From the NCBI GenBank assembly GCA_015069095.1, contig SVJH01000010.1:1-64000 (forward strand): DNA of 64,000 nucleotides, in the 5' to 3' direction. The position numbers and the translations under genes are program-made. Below the pieces are notes generated by a model. That model saw only the letters and a program-made list of their open reading frames with translations, had not been told where the DNA came from and made no database searches. Shown one piece after another: positions 26,279-34,770 of this stretch. The first letter of the stretch is position 1, and each line of letters opens with the position of its first letter. This DNA is from Oscillospiraceae bacterium. GTDB taxonomy: Bacteria > Bacillota > Clostridia > UMGS1810.

Positions 26279-27574
26279 ATATATCGTTTCTTAAAATATC
26301 TTCGTATGTTTCTCTTTTAACTGCAAGTTCATCTTTTCCGTCTTTTACAAAAACTACTGCAGGACGGCAAAGTCTGTTATAATTACTTGACATTGAATAG
26401 TTATATGCTCCCGTACTCATTACTGCTAAGATATCTCCGCTTTCCATTTTCGGAAGGCAAGCATCTTTCATAATTATATCTCCGCTTTCGCAGCATTTTC
26501 CGCAAACTGTAACTACATCGTCTGCTATTGCGTCAGTTCTGTTTGCAACAACGCCGTCATATTCAGCTTCGTATAAAATATATCGTGGATTATCCGCCAT
26601 ACCGCCGTCAACAGATACGTATTTTCTCACGTTTTTAATATCTTTTACACATCCTACTGTATAAAGCGTTACACCTGCATCGCCGACAATAGAGCGCCCT
26701 GGTTCCATAAGAATAAATGGAAGTTTAATACTATGTTCTTTGCATTTTTCGTTTAAAACTTTAGATACTTCTTCGATATATCTGTCGTACTTAACCGGTT
26801 TATCGTTTTCTAAATATTTAATACCAAATCCACCGCCAAGGTTAAGTTTTTCAATTTCAATACCAAGTTCATCTTTATTTTTGCCATAAAATCAACCATA
26901 ACTTTGGCTGCTTCTTTAAAAGGTTCAAGTTCAAATATTTGAGATCCGATATGACAATGAATACCTACAATTTTTACATTTTCTTTTTCTTTTGCGATTT
27001 TTATTATTTCGTATGCTTCGTCATTTTCAAGAGCAACGCCAAATTTTGAATCGATTTGTCCTGTACTTATAAATTCATGAGTATGAGCATCAACACCCGG
27101 TTTAATTCTGAAAAGAATGTTAGTTTTTGTGTTGTGTTTTTTTGAAATTTCATCAATCAAATTAAGTTCGTATATACTGTCAACAACAATTTGACCTATA
27201 CCGTTTTCAATGGCAAATTCAAGTTCCTCGAATGTTTTATTATTTCCGTGGAAATATACGTTTTTAAGATCAAATCCTGCCTTTATAGCCGTATACAATT
27301 CTCCGCCCGACACAACATCAACACCGATTTTTTCTTCTTTTGCAATACGATAAATTTTAAGCGCACAAAATGCTTTGCTTGCATAAAGTACCATTCCGTT
27401 TGAATTGTAGTATTTTTCTATTGAATTTTTATACGTCCTCATATTTTTTCTGATAACATTTTCATCCATAACATAAAGCGGAGTTCCGTATTTTTTTGCA
27501 AGATAAACACAGTCGCAACCGCCTATTTCAAGGTGATTTTCGTTGTTTACAGAAAAATTTTCGTGAATGTACAT
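26277..27574 (-). pseudogene. lysA: Diaminopimelate decarboxylase with one frameshift
   Basis: Last step of lysine synthesis: PLP-dependent decarboxylation of meso-diaminopimelate. Frame 1 (27574 to about 26883) carries the PLP lysine (LYASKAFC, Lys67) and HCHIGSQIF. Frame 2 carries GGGFGIKY, MEPGRSIVG, SVDGGMADNPRY and CESGDI. The frames are out of register by one base at a T run (26878-26882; A5 on the coding strand). One extra A would restore AKNKDELGIE and a full-length protein of about 432 residues. All active-site motifs are intact, so this is either a very recent mutation or a homopolymer sequencing error. AGGAGG precedes the start; it is cotranscribed behind the 27602-27916 gene. Confidence 0.9.
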
Positions 27575-27601
27575 ATATATAATGCCTCCTAAAATGAATA
27601 A

Positions 27602-27916
27602 TTATCTTTTGCAGTTTTTAATACCTTTTTTATGTAATGCTATTACATAAAGAATAATAAATACAAAAAATATAAGTGAAACTGTAATTTTTACTGTATC
27701 GGAAAAACTACAGTTTAAAAACCATAAAAATAGTGAAAGCATGGCTGTAAAAATTAAAAGTGATATCCCCATATTTACAGATACTTTTGATTTTGAATAT
27801 GTTTCTTTTTCTTCTTCGGAAAGTGTATTATACCATGGAGATAATATATATCCGCCACCCAAAAAAGAGAATATACAAATTATAGAAAGAATTGCAACAA
27901 TAATCCAACCTATCAT
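27602..27916 (-). CDS. DUF3784-like small membrane protein
   Basis: A 104-residue protein from the ATG at 27916, chosen because GGAGGG lies 9 bases upstream; the longer frame to 27991 has no RBS. It has three membrane helices at about 2-22, 49-67 and 75-93. The first loop reads GGGYILSPWYNTLSEEEKE followed by Tyr-Ser-Lys, which matches my memory of DUF3784 proteins. It is 27 bases upstream of lysA and shares its promoter; the functional link is unknown. Confidence 0.72.
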   Translation of the reverse strand: MIGWIIVAILSIICIFSFLGGGYILSPWYNTLSEEEKETYSKSKVSVNMGISLLIFTAMLSLFLWFLNCSFSDTVKITVSLIFFVFIILYVIALHKKGIKNCKR

Positions 27917-27962
27917 CAAAACAAACCCTCCTTGATAAAATAAAAATAAATATTCATAATAC

Positions 27963-27991
27963 ATTATAATGTTTTTGATTAAAAATGTCAA
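27963..27991 (-). promoter_or_regulatory. Consensus promoter for the DUF3784-lysA unit
   Basis: On the minus strand TTGACA (27986-27991), 17 bases, TATAAT (27963-27968): a perfect sigma-A consensus. Confidence 0.82.
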
Positions 27992-28057
27992 ATTCTATTG
28001 AAAAAATCTTATTGTTGAGTTAAAATGTGTGTATAGATATTTTGCGGAGATGATTAC

Positions 28058-29410
28058 ATGAAACAATACGAATCTGATATGTGCAGCGGAGCGATATTTA
28101 AAAAAATACTTCTTTTTTCTATACCGCTTATGTTTTCAAGTATACTTCAACTTTTATATAATATGGTTGATATTATTGTTGTAGGGCAGTTTGCAGGTAA
28201 AGAAGCACTTGCCGCAGTTGGTTCTACAAGCAGTCTTATAAATCTTATAACAAATCTTTTTATAGGTGTTTCAGAAGGAACGTGTATTGTAATTGCCACT
28301 TATTATGGTGCGCAAAAATATGACAGAATGTCAAAAAGTGTACATACATCTGTTGCAATCGCTTTTTTAAGCGGAGTTGTACTTGCACTTGTTGGTTATT
28401 TTGCATCTGAGTTTTTATTAGGTCTTATGGGGACACCATCTGATGTAATTAAACTTTCAACACTTTATATGAAGATATACTTTTTAGGAATGCCGTTTTT
28501 TATGGTATTTAACTTTGGAAGTTCAATCTTAAATGCGATGGGCGATACTAAAAGACCTTTGTATTATCTTACAGTTTCAGGTATTGTAAATGTTGTGTTG
28601 AATTTAATTTTTGTAATATATTTTAAACAGGGAGTAAAAGGTGTTGCAATAGCAACGGTAGTTTCTCAAATTATTTCGTCTGTTTTAATTGTTAATTGTC
28701 TTGTAAAAATAGACGGCGTTTACAGACTTAATGTAAAGGAATTAAAAATAGATAAAACAGAACTTTTAAATATATTCAAAAACGGGATTCCATGCGGAAT
28801 TTCACGTTCACTTTTCTCATTTTCAAACGTAATTATACAGTCTTCAATCAACTCGCTCGGTTCGGCAGTTATGGCAGGAAGCGCCGCTGCGGCAAATATT
28901 GAAGGTATCGTCTACGTTTCAATGTATTCTATAGCAAGAACCGCACTTACATTTACCAGCCAGAATTTCGGTGCAAAAAACTATGACAGAATAAAAAAAG
29001 GTTTTGGTATATGTATGGTATTTATTTCCCTTGTAGGACTTTCACTCGGTTTGTTAGCGTATATATTCGGCGAGCCGCTTTTGAAAATTTATTCAAATGA
29101 TGCAAACATTATACCTTCAGGACTTATAAGACTAAAATATGTTTGTGTTCCGTATTTCTTATGTGGAATGATGGATGTCGGAACATCGGCTTTAAGAGGT
29201 ATGGGATATTCAATCTTTACAATGGTTGCACCGCTTCTATGTGTTTGCGGAATAAGGATTTTGTGGATATTTACTGTTTTTGCAAATGTAAGAACATTAG
29301 AAACAATATTTATATCTTACCCTATAACATGGGCAATTATGGCACTTATTAGCATATTTACTTTTATAGTAGTAATGAAAAAGAAAACAAAGGAGTTATG
29401 TAATGAGTGA
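28058..29410 (+). CDS. MATE family efflux transporter
   Basis: A 450-residue membrane protein of the MATE/DinF group, which export drugs or metabolites using ion gradients. Twelve hydrophobic segments are visible. The N-terminal half contains IPLMFSSILQLLYNMVD and VGQFAGKEALAAVGS, and the second half repeats the theme (FKNGIPCGISRSLFSFSN, NFGAKNYDRI). It has normal family length. GGAG lies before the ATG. The next gene overlaps it by 8 bases, so it heads a coupled run with an acyltransferase and a secreted GH26-like protein. Substrate unknown; export of a polysaccharide-related compound is possible from context. Confidence 0.9.
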   Translation: MKQYESDMCSGAIFKKILLFSIPLMFSSILQLLYNMVDIIVVGQFAGKEALAAVGSTSSLINLITNLFIGVSEGTCIVIATYYGAQKYDRMSKSVHTSVAIAFLSGVVLALVGYFASEFLLGLMGTPSDVIKLSTLYMKIYFLGMPFFMVFNFGSSILNAMGDTKRPLYYLTVSGIVNVVLNLIFVIYFKQGVKGVAIATVVSQIISSVLIVNCLVKIDGVYRLNVKELKIDKTELLNIFKNGIPCGISRSLFSFSNVIIQSSINSLGSAVMAGSAAAANIEGIVYVSMYSIARTALTFTSQNFGAKNYDRIKKGFGICMVFISLVGLSLGLLAYIFGEPLLKIYSNDANIIPSGLIRLKYVCVPYFLCGMMDVGTSALRGMGYSIFTMVAPLLCVCGIRILWIFTVFANVRTLETIFISYPITWAIMALISIFTFIVVMKKKTKELCNE

Positions 29411-30440
29411 AGTGGTTTTAGAAAAGAAAAAACGCTATCCGTATGTTGATTTTATAAGAGTTTTTGCAATTGTTATGGTGATGCTTCTTCATTGTATATG
29501 TGATTATTATAACGATATTGCAAATTCATCAAATTCACTTTGGAAAGTACTCTCTTACATAAATGAACTTGCAAGAACAGGTGTTCCCTTGTTTTTTATG
29601 ATAAGCGGATTTTTGCTTTTAAACGATGATATAAAAAGTACATCATCATTTTATAAAAAAAGATTTTTAAAAGTTCTTATTCCGTTTTTAGTTTATGATA
29701 TTTTCTACTATGGACTTTACAGTTACATAAATAAAAATCCTATGACGATAGTCGGATTTTTTAAAGAACTTTTAGTAAGCGGAAGTGCATATCATCTTTG
29801 GTTTATATATTCAATTTTGATACTGTATCTTTTTATTCCGTTCATTAAAAAAATAGTTGATGCATCAAGTCAGAAAATGCTTTGGTTGTTTTTGGTGCTT
29901 GTAACTTTTCAAACAACACTAAGACCTTTTATAAATACCATTTTTAAAGATAATGTTTATATTTATTTTGCAGATGACGGATTTGTAGGATATTTAGGTT
30001 ATATGATTCTTGGCTATATTTTAGGGAAATATGATTATAAAAAATTGACAAATCTAATAATTATACTGCTTGGAATTGTATCGTTTATATGCGTTCCTCT
30101 TGTAACGATGACAGATGCAGTGAAAATTGGTCAGTTTACTTTTAATGGTGGATATTCGTTAAATCATTATGTTGAGGCAGCGGCGTTATTTATAATTTTC
30201 AAGTTGATTATAAAAAACGAAAACAAATTTGTTTCAAAACTTTCACTCGTTACATTTGGTGCATATTTCATTCATGTATTTGTAATACTTGCCATAAAGA
30301 AAATAAACTTTGTTAATTTATCTCCTGCGTATTTAATGATTATATGGACTGTTTTAACTGTAATAATAAGTTTTGCGTGGGGATTTATAGAAAAATTTAT
30401 TACAAATTCTTTTAGGAGGTTAAAATGTTTAAAAAAATAA
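29403..30440 (+). CDS. Membrane acyltransferase, acyltransferase-3 family
   Basis: A 345-residue integral membrane protein with about ten helices. It opens with the family signature RYPYVDFIRVFAIVMVMLLH, whose Arg and His are the conserved catalytic-region residues of OafA/WecH-type O-acyltransferases, then FFMISGFLLL. Such enzymes transfer acetyl or similar groups to exported glycans, lipids or peptides. It overlaps the MATE gene by 8 bases and the following gene by 16, so translation is probably coupled. The acceptor is unknown. Confidence 0.87.
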   Translation: MSEVVLEKKKRYPYVDFIRVFAIVMVMLLHCICDYYNDIANSSNSLWKVLSYINELARTGVPLFFMISGFLLLNDDIKSTSSFYKKRFLKVLIPFLVYDIFYYGLYSYINKNPMTIVGFFKELLVSGSAYHLWFIYSILILYLFIPFIKKIVDASSQKMLWLFLVLVTFQTTLRPFINTIFKDNVYIYFADDGFVGYLGYMILGYILGKYDYKKLTNLIIILLGIVSFICVPLVTMTDAVKIGQFTFNGGYSLNHYVEAAALFIIFKLIIKNENKFVSKLSLVTFGAYFIHVFVILAIKKINFVNLSPAYLMIIWTVLTVIISFAWGFIEKFITNSFRRLKCLKK

Positions 30441-32137
30441 TATCATTTCTTCTTATATTCGTTTTATGTTTTTCCGTAAACTCTTATGCTTTTTCATTTC
30501 CAAGTCCCGATTGGGGAGAGCTTTATAAAGAGAAGCAACAAATGGTTTTAAACGAAGAACTTGAACTTTATGTTGAAGCTCCAATAGATGAAGCGCCATA
30601 TTATGGCGAAGAACTTGAACCGATAGGCGGAGCATACATAGGAACTGTTCCTGAAGATACAAGACATCTTTTACTCCCTGTAAGTTCGTTCCTTACAAAT
30701 ATAGATAATATGAATCAGGACGATTTATATTATCCTACAAACGTACTTGTAGAAAGTAATAACGTTGTAACAATGGCAGGGTGGACAATTGATGACCTTG
30801 GAAAAGTTGATTATAATCATATAAGAAGAACGCTTGATAATTTAAGCAAATATAACAAGCCTATTTTTATAAGGTTTGCAAACGAAATGAATGTGTCGCC
30901 GATAGGTGATAACCCCCAGTTATATATTGAGATTTTTAGAAATGTAGCAAATATGGTGCACGAGTATCCTAATTTTGCAGTTGTCTGGTCGCCAAATGAT
31001 TTAGGTGCGCTTGACAGACCATTTGAGTACTATTATCCTGGCGATGAATATGTTGACTGGATTGGTGTAAGTAACTATATGGTAAAATATTTTCAGGGTA
31101 AAAAGAACACTCAGTATAAAGATACCATATACTTTATGACAGGAGATTATTCATGGGCTACAAATAAAATTAAACCTATAATGGATTTTATTGAAAAAAA
31201 CAATATCAAAAAGCCTGTTATGATTAGCGAAGGAGGAGTTTCAACAAGTAACAGTTACGGCGAAAACAACGAAGACTGGGCAACACCAAGACTAAGAAAT
31301 ATGCTTTGGTATCTTGCGATGAAATATCCGCAAATCAAAATGATAAACTATTTTGATGTGCATAGAGCAAACGAGGTAGAAAAGTTTAATATTTCAGATT
31401 ATCAATATGCAATTGACATATTTAACGAGGCAAAAAACTGCGGTGCATATATTAAAGAGTTTGGACAAAATTCAGATTTTGTATTCAAAAAAGCATACGA
31501 TGCTCCTATGATGGAGGCAAAAGATGGAGTAGTTTCTCTTTATTCATTTGTATATGTTCCAAATCAGCCGAATTTAACTGTTAATTATCGCATAGATGAT
31601 GTATGGTACCATATGTCAAATGAAATACCGTATAAATGTAATCTTGATTTAAACTCAATTTCTGACGGTTGGCATACACTTGAAATATCAACGCTAAATT
31701 ACAAAAAAGCATATTCATTCTACAAAATGGAAAACTATATTGAGTTTGGCAATGATGATTCCACCGTGTACAATGTTCAGTCGGCTGCCACAGATATAAA
31801 AGTATATGTCAACGGTAAAAAGATTAAGTTTGAAACATCGCCCGTTATAGAAGATGGAAGAACGCTTGTTCCGCTTCGTGCTATTTTTGAAGCGCTTGGT
31901 GCAGAAGTTTCATGGAATAGTATTACAAACACTGTAACAAGTAAAAAGGGCGATACAACTGTAAAACTTACAATAGGCGATGACACTCTTTATGTAAATG
32001 AAAAAAATATAAAACTTGATGTAAAAGCAAAAATAATAAATTCGAGAACTTTTGTTCCGCTTCGTGCAGTAAGTGAAGCATTTAATTTAAACGTTGAATG
32101 GGACGGTAATACAAAATCTGTATATATTACAGAATAG
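30425..32137 (+). CDS. Secreted GH26-like glycosidase with C-terminal stalk domain
   Basis: A 570-residue protein with signal peptide (about 1-23, NSYA) and a barrel resembling GH26 mannanase-type enzymes. Candidate acid/base Glu154 is in FIRFANEMN and candidate nucleophile Glu269 in PVMISEGG; WSPND and DWIGVSNY lie between them as in GH26. A beta-sandwich follows (about 350-440), then a C-terminal Cu_amine_oxidN1-type stalk domain (about 455-570, GRTLVPLRAIFEALGA and SRTFVPLRAVSEAF). The stalk is at the opposite end from that in the GH10 proteins. AGGAGG lies at 30415-30420 inside the acyltransferase gene. Homology to GH26 is by motif reading only; GH39 or an uncharacterised clan A family is possible. 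Confidence 0.75.
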   Translation: MFKKIISFLLIFVLCFSVNSYAFSFPSPDWGELYKEKQQMVLNEELELYVEAPIDEAPYYGEELEPIGGAYIGTVPEDTRHLLLPVSSFLTNIDNMNQDDLYYPTNVLVESNNVVTMAGWTIDDLGKVDYNHIRRTLDNLSKYNKPIFIRFANEMNVSPIGDNPQLYIEIFRNVANMVHEYPNFAVVWSPNDLGALDRPFEYYYPGDEYVDWIGVSNYMVKYFQGKKNTQYKDTIYFMTGDYSWATNKIKPIMDFIEKNNIKKPVMISEGGVSTSNSYGENNEDWATPRLRNMLWYLAMKYPQIKMINYFDVHRANEVEKFNISDYQYAIDIFNEAKNCGAYIKEFGQNSDFVFKKAYDAPMMEAKDGVVSLYSFVYVPNQPNLTVNYRIDDVWYHMSNEIPYKCNLDLNSISDGWHTLEISTLNYKKAYSFYKMENYIEFGNDDSTVYNVQSAATDIKVYVNGKKIKFETSPVIEDGRTLVPLRAIFEALGAEVSWNSITNTVTSKKGDTTVKLTIGDDTLYVNEKNIKLDVKAKIINSRTFVPLRAVSEAFNLNVEWDGNTKSVYITE

Positions 32138-32151
32138 AGGAGTGTGAAAAT

Positions 32152-32760
32152 ATGAAAAAACTAATAGCGTTATTCTTAAGTTTAGTAATGTGCGTATGTA
32201 CGTTTTCGGGGTGTGATGTAGACGACATTATAGAAGACGAATTTGAAAACACCAGAAAACATGAAAAGGGAGAAAGAGTAAGATTACCCATAAAAGATGA
32301 TATGGAATTTATGTTTTCAAGCGGAGCTGGCGGTTGGAGAACTGAACTTTCCTTAGATCCTGACGGAGAATTTGAAGGCGAATATACAGATTCCGAAATG
32401 GGAAGTACAGGTGAAGGATATCCGCGAGGAACACTATATGAATGTGAATTTGAAGGATATTTTACAGATATCAAAAAAATAAATGATTATTCTTATTCAA
32501 TGAAAATTGGTCAAATTGCACTTGATGATGAGCCTGAACGTGAGTGGATTGAAGACGGCATACTTCATATAGCATCTATTCCATACGGAATAGAAGGCGG
32601 AGAGGAATTTATTTTCTATACTCCTGACACTCCTATTAGTGAACTTGATGAAGGTCTTTTAATGTGGTGGCCTGGCAGATTTGAAGAAGTAAAAAGTGAT
32701 ACACTTTCTTATTATGCAATATATAATGTAAAAGAACAACAAGCATTTTTCTCATATTGA
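32152..32760 (+). CDS. Putative lipoprotein, unknown function
   Basis: A 202-residue protein with a lipoprotein signal (MKKLIALFLSLVMCVCTFSG before Cys21, lipobox FSGC). An acidic mature region follows with no recognised domain; notable stretches are FSSGAGGWRTELSL and LLMWWPGRFEEV. GAGGAG precedes the ATG, 14 bases after the GH26-like gene, so it is probably the last gene of that operon. It would sit on the outer face of the membrane. Confidence 0.72.
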   Translation: MKKLIALFLSLVMCVCTFSGCDVDDIIEDEFENTRKHEKGERVRLPIKDDMEFMFSSGAGGWRTELSLDPDGEFEGEYTDSEMGSTGEGYPRGTLYECEFEGYFTDIKKINDYSYSMKIGQIALDDEPEREWIEDGILHIASIPYGIEGGEEFIFYTPDTPISELDEGLLMWWPGRFEEVKSDTLSYYAIYNVKEQQAFFSY

Positions 32761-32765
32761 TAATA

Positions 32766-32800
32766 ATGCCTTTCCTAAGTTTTAGGAAAGGCAATTTTTA
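32766..32800 (+). terminator. Rho-independent terminator
   Basis: Stem TGCCTTTCCTAA / TTAGGAAAGGCA, then ATTTTT, closing the MATE-to-lipoprotein operon. Confidence 0.88.
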
Positions 32801-32807
32801 TAAGTGT

Positions 32808-32892
32808 AACTATTTAGAAAAACATCTAAATAGTTATTGACAACAAATTGCTTTTGTGTTAAAATCTATTTAGAAGTATTTCTAAATAGATT
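32808..32892 (+). promoter_or_regulatory. sdpRI promoter with two palindromic operators
   Basis: Promoter TTGACA (32837-32842), 17 bases, TAAAAT (32860-32865). Palindrome 1, AACTATTTAGA / TCTAAATAGTT, is at 32808-32818 and 32825-32835, ending one base before the -35. Palindrome 2, AATCTATTTAGAA / TTCTAAATAGATT, is at 32863-32875 and 32880-32892, starting inside the -10. Both share CTATTTAGA. This geometry fits autorepression by the ArsR-family product encoded just downstream. Confidence 0.87.
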
Positions 32893-32906
32893 AGGATGTG
32901 AAACAA

Positions 32907-33176
32907 ATGGGAATGAACGAAACATTAAAAGCAATATCTGATTCTGCACGGCGCGATATTCTTGCAATGCTAAAAGACGGGAAAAAATCTGCAGGCGAAA
33001 TTGCAGAAAAATTTAATTTGACAGGTGCAACCGTTTCATATCATTTGTCGAAACTTAAAAAAGCAGACCTTATAGTAGAACAAAAATATAAAAACTTTAT
33101 TTATTACGAACTTAATACATCTGTGTTTGAAGAAGTGCTTACGTGGCTTTATTCGATAGGAGGTAGTAAAAAATGA
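32907..33176 (+). CDS. sdpR: SdpR-like ArsR family autorepressor
   Basis: A winged-helix repressor of about 89 residues. It contains LKAISDSARRDILAMLKDG, GEIAEKFNLTGATVSYHLSK as recognition helix-turn-helix, and the wing VEQKYKNFIYYEL. It has no metal-binding cysteines, as in the SdpR/autorepressor branch. AGGA lies 10 bases before the ATG at 32907; an in-frame GTG at 32898 is too close to it. The stop overlaps the next start by four bases (ATGA), the classic sdpR-sdpI arrangement in which the immunity protein relieves repression. Confidence 0.9.
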   Translation: MGMNETLKAISDSARRDILAMLKDGKKSAGEIAEKFNLTGATVSYHLSKLKKADLIVEQKYKNFIYYELNTSVFEEVLTWLYSIGGSKK

Positions 33177-33784
33177 AATTTATAAAATGGAAATCACTTA
33201 TTATTACATCGCTTGTTTGTCTTTTACCAATTCTTTTAGGTGTAGGCTTGTGGGATAAATTGCCTGATACTATGGCAATTCATTTTAACATAAATAATGA
33301 GCCCGACAACTTTGCTTCAAAGGGATTTGTTGTGTTTTTTATGCCTGTTTTAATGATGTTTTTACAATGGATTAGTTGTGTAATAAACGACGTAAATGCT
33401 TATAAACACGGAAGCCGCACAAAATTTGAATATGTAACAAAATGGATTATACCTGTTTTAACAATTGTTTTGCAGATTATAACTTTTGGGTATGCTCTTG
33501 GTTGGAATGTAGATATAAGAAAATCGTGCGCTATAATTGTGGGTGTAATGTTCATTGTAATAGGTAACTATCTGCCAAAATTTGACTATATAAAAAACTA
33601 TAATGTTGACACCGAAAAAGCAAGAAAAATAAATAGATTTATAGGTATAGAAACAGTCATTATGGGAATTTTGATGCTCATCAGTATATTTTTGCCACCA
33701 ATAGCAACTGTAATTTGGCTATTTCTCCTTATTCCATATTCAATTATAAGCGTAATTTATGGAATAAAAGTTGGCAGAAAATAA
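33173..33784 (+). CDS. sdpI: SdpI-family membrane protein
   Basis: A 203-residue membrane protein with about six helices. The DUF1648 signature LPDTMAIHFNINNEPDNFAS is near residue 30, and GNYLPKFDYIKNYNVDTEKA plus IGIETVIMGILML form the SdpI domain. In Bacillus SdpI gives immunity to the SdpC toxin and sequesters SdpR. No sdpC-like toxin gene is adjacent, so here it may protect against toxins made by neighbours or sense envelope stress. It is translationally coupled to sdpR. Confidence 0.9.
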   Translation: MKFIKWKSLIITSLVCLLPILLGVGLWDKLPDTMAIHFNINNEPDNFASKGFVVFFMPVLMMFLQWISCVINDVNAYKHGSRTKFEYVTKWIIPVLTIVLQIITFGYALGWNVDIRKSCAIIVGVMFIVIGNYLPKFDYIKNYNVDTEKARKINRFIGIETVIMGILMLISIFLPPIATVIWLFLLIPYSIISVIYGIKVGRK

Positions 33785-33791
33785 TAAATTT

Positions 33792-33826
33792 AAAAGAGTT
33801 TTAGTCAAAAAACTAAAACTCTTTTT
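33792..33826 (+). terminator. Rho-independent terminator
   Basis: Stem AAAAGAGTTTTAGT / ACTAAAACTCTTTT, loop CAAAAA, then T's, after sdpI. Confidence 0.88.
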
Positions 33827-33850
33827 GTATTATAATGATAATATAGAATA

Positions 33851-33915
33851 TTTTGTCATAGTGCATAAAGAAAAAAGTAATAATCCTTGACTTTTTGTCA
33901 TATTTGTAGTATAAT
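33851..33915 (+). promoter_or_regulatory. mgtC promoter with spaced direct repeats
   Basis: TTGACT (33887-33892), 17 bases, TATAAT (33910-33915). The word TTTTGTCATA occurs at 33851-33860 and 33893-33902, 42 bases (four helical turns) apart, the second copy inside the spacer. Confidence 0.7.
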
Positions 33916-33947
33916 TTGTTTTTATAATAAAAGAAAGGAGTGAGAAA

Positions 33948-34679
33948 ATGGAAAATATAAATCAGCTTATAGCATTATTTAACGCCGGAGATGTAATGGG
34001 GATTATACGCTTTTTAAATCTTCATTATTTTTTAAGAATAATCATTGCTGCATTTTGCGGTTTTATGATTGGTAGAGAGAGAAAAAACAGAGCAAAAGAA
34101 GCCGGCGTAAGAACACACTGTATAGTTGCACTTGCATCAGCACTTATGATGATTATATCAAAATATGCTTATTTTGATTTAATATCAGGCAATCTTTTCC
34201 CTGGAGCAGACATAAGACTTGACCCTTCAAGAGTTGCATCAACAATAGTCAGCGGTATCGGTTTTTTAGGTGCGGGTATGATTTTTGTTCAGCGTCAGAC
34301 TGTAACAGGACTTACAACCGCAGCCGGAATATGGGCTACTGCAGGTATTGGTATGGCAATAGGTGCAGGAATGTATCCGGTTGGAATAGTTGCAACAGTA
34401 CTCATACTTATCATCCAAAGCGTTCTTCATAAGTCTTCTAACTTTAGTAAACCTGTTTCTACAAAATCATTTTATATTGAAAATGTAGAAGATATTAACT
34501 TTAGAGACGAAGTTGTAAAGTTTTTTGCAGATAATTCAATAAATATAACTGCAACATATATGGAGAGAAAAAACGGAGTTTACAATATGGAATTTATTAT
34601 TGACCTTCCGCACGATTTTGATAAGAAAATAATATTTAATAACTTTGAAGGCGACTGTTCATTAAGACAGGTTAACTGA
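33948..34679 (+). CDS. mgtC: MgtC/SapB family membrane protein
   Basis: A 243-residue protein. The conserved MgtC membrane domain (about 20-160) contains FCGFMIGRERKNRAKEAGVR, TIVSGIGFLGAGMIF and TGLTTAAGIWATAGIGMAIG. A cytosolic ACT-like C-terminal domain follows (about 175-243). MgtC proteins are tied to growth at low magnesium and to envelope or ATP-synthase control. No magnesium transporter lies alongside. GGAG precedes the start, and the gene is monocistronic between two terminators. Confidence 0.92.
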   Translation: MENINQLIALFNAGDVMGIIRFLNLHYFLRIIIAAFCGFMIGRERKNRAKEAGVRTHCIVALASALMMIISKYAYFDLISGNLFPGADIRLDPSRVASTIVSGIGFLGAGMIFVQRQTVTGLTTAAGIWATAGIGMAIGAGMYPVGIVATVLILIIQSVLHKSSNFSKPVSTKSFYIENVEDINFRDEVVKFFADNSINITATYMERKNGVYNMEFIIDLPHDFDKKIIFNNFEGDCSLRQVN

Positions 34680-34720
34680 TAAACCACATTACAAGAAGTA
34701 ATGTGGTTTATTGTTTTTTA
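34680..34720 (+). terminator. Rho-independent terminator
   Basis: Stem AAACCACATTAC / GTAATGTGGTTT with a short AAGAA loop, followed by a T-rich run. Confidence 0.85.
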
Positions 34721-34770
34721 TTGAATAAATTATTTTGTTGTGTTACAATGGAAATAAAAAAGGAAAGAAT

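Noticed and set aside
27575-27601. Lysine riboswitch upstream of lysA
   Set aside because: Only 27 bases separate lysA from the upstream gene, and no L-box sequence is seen before that gene.
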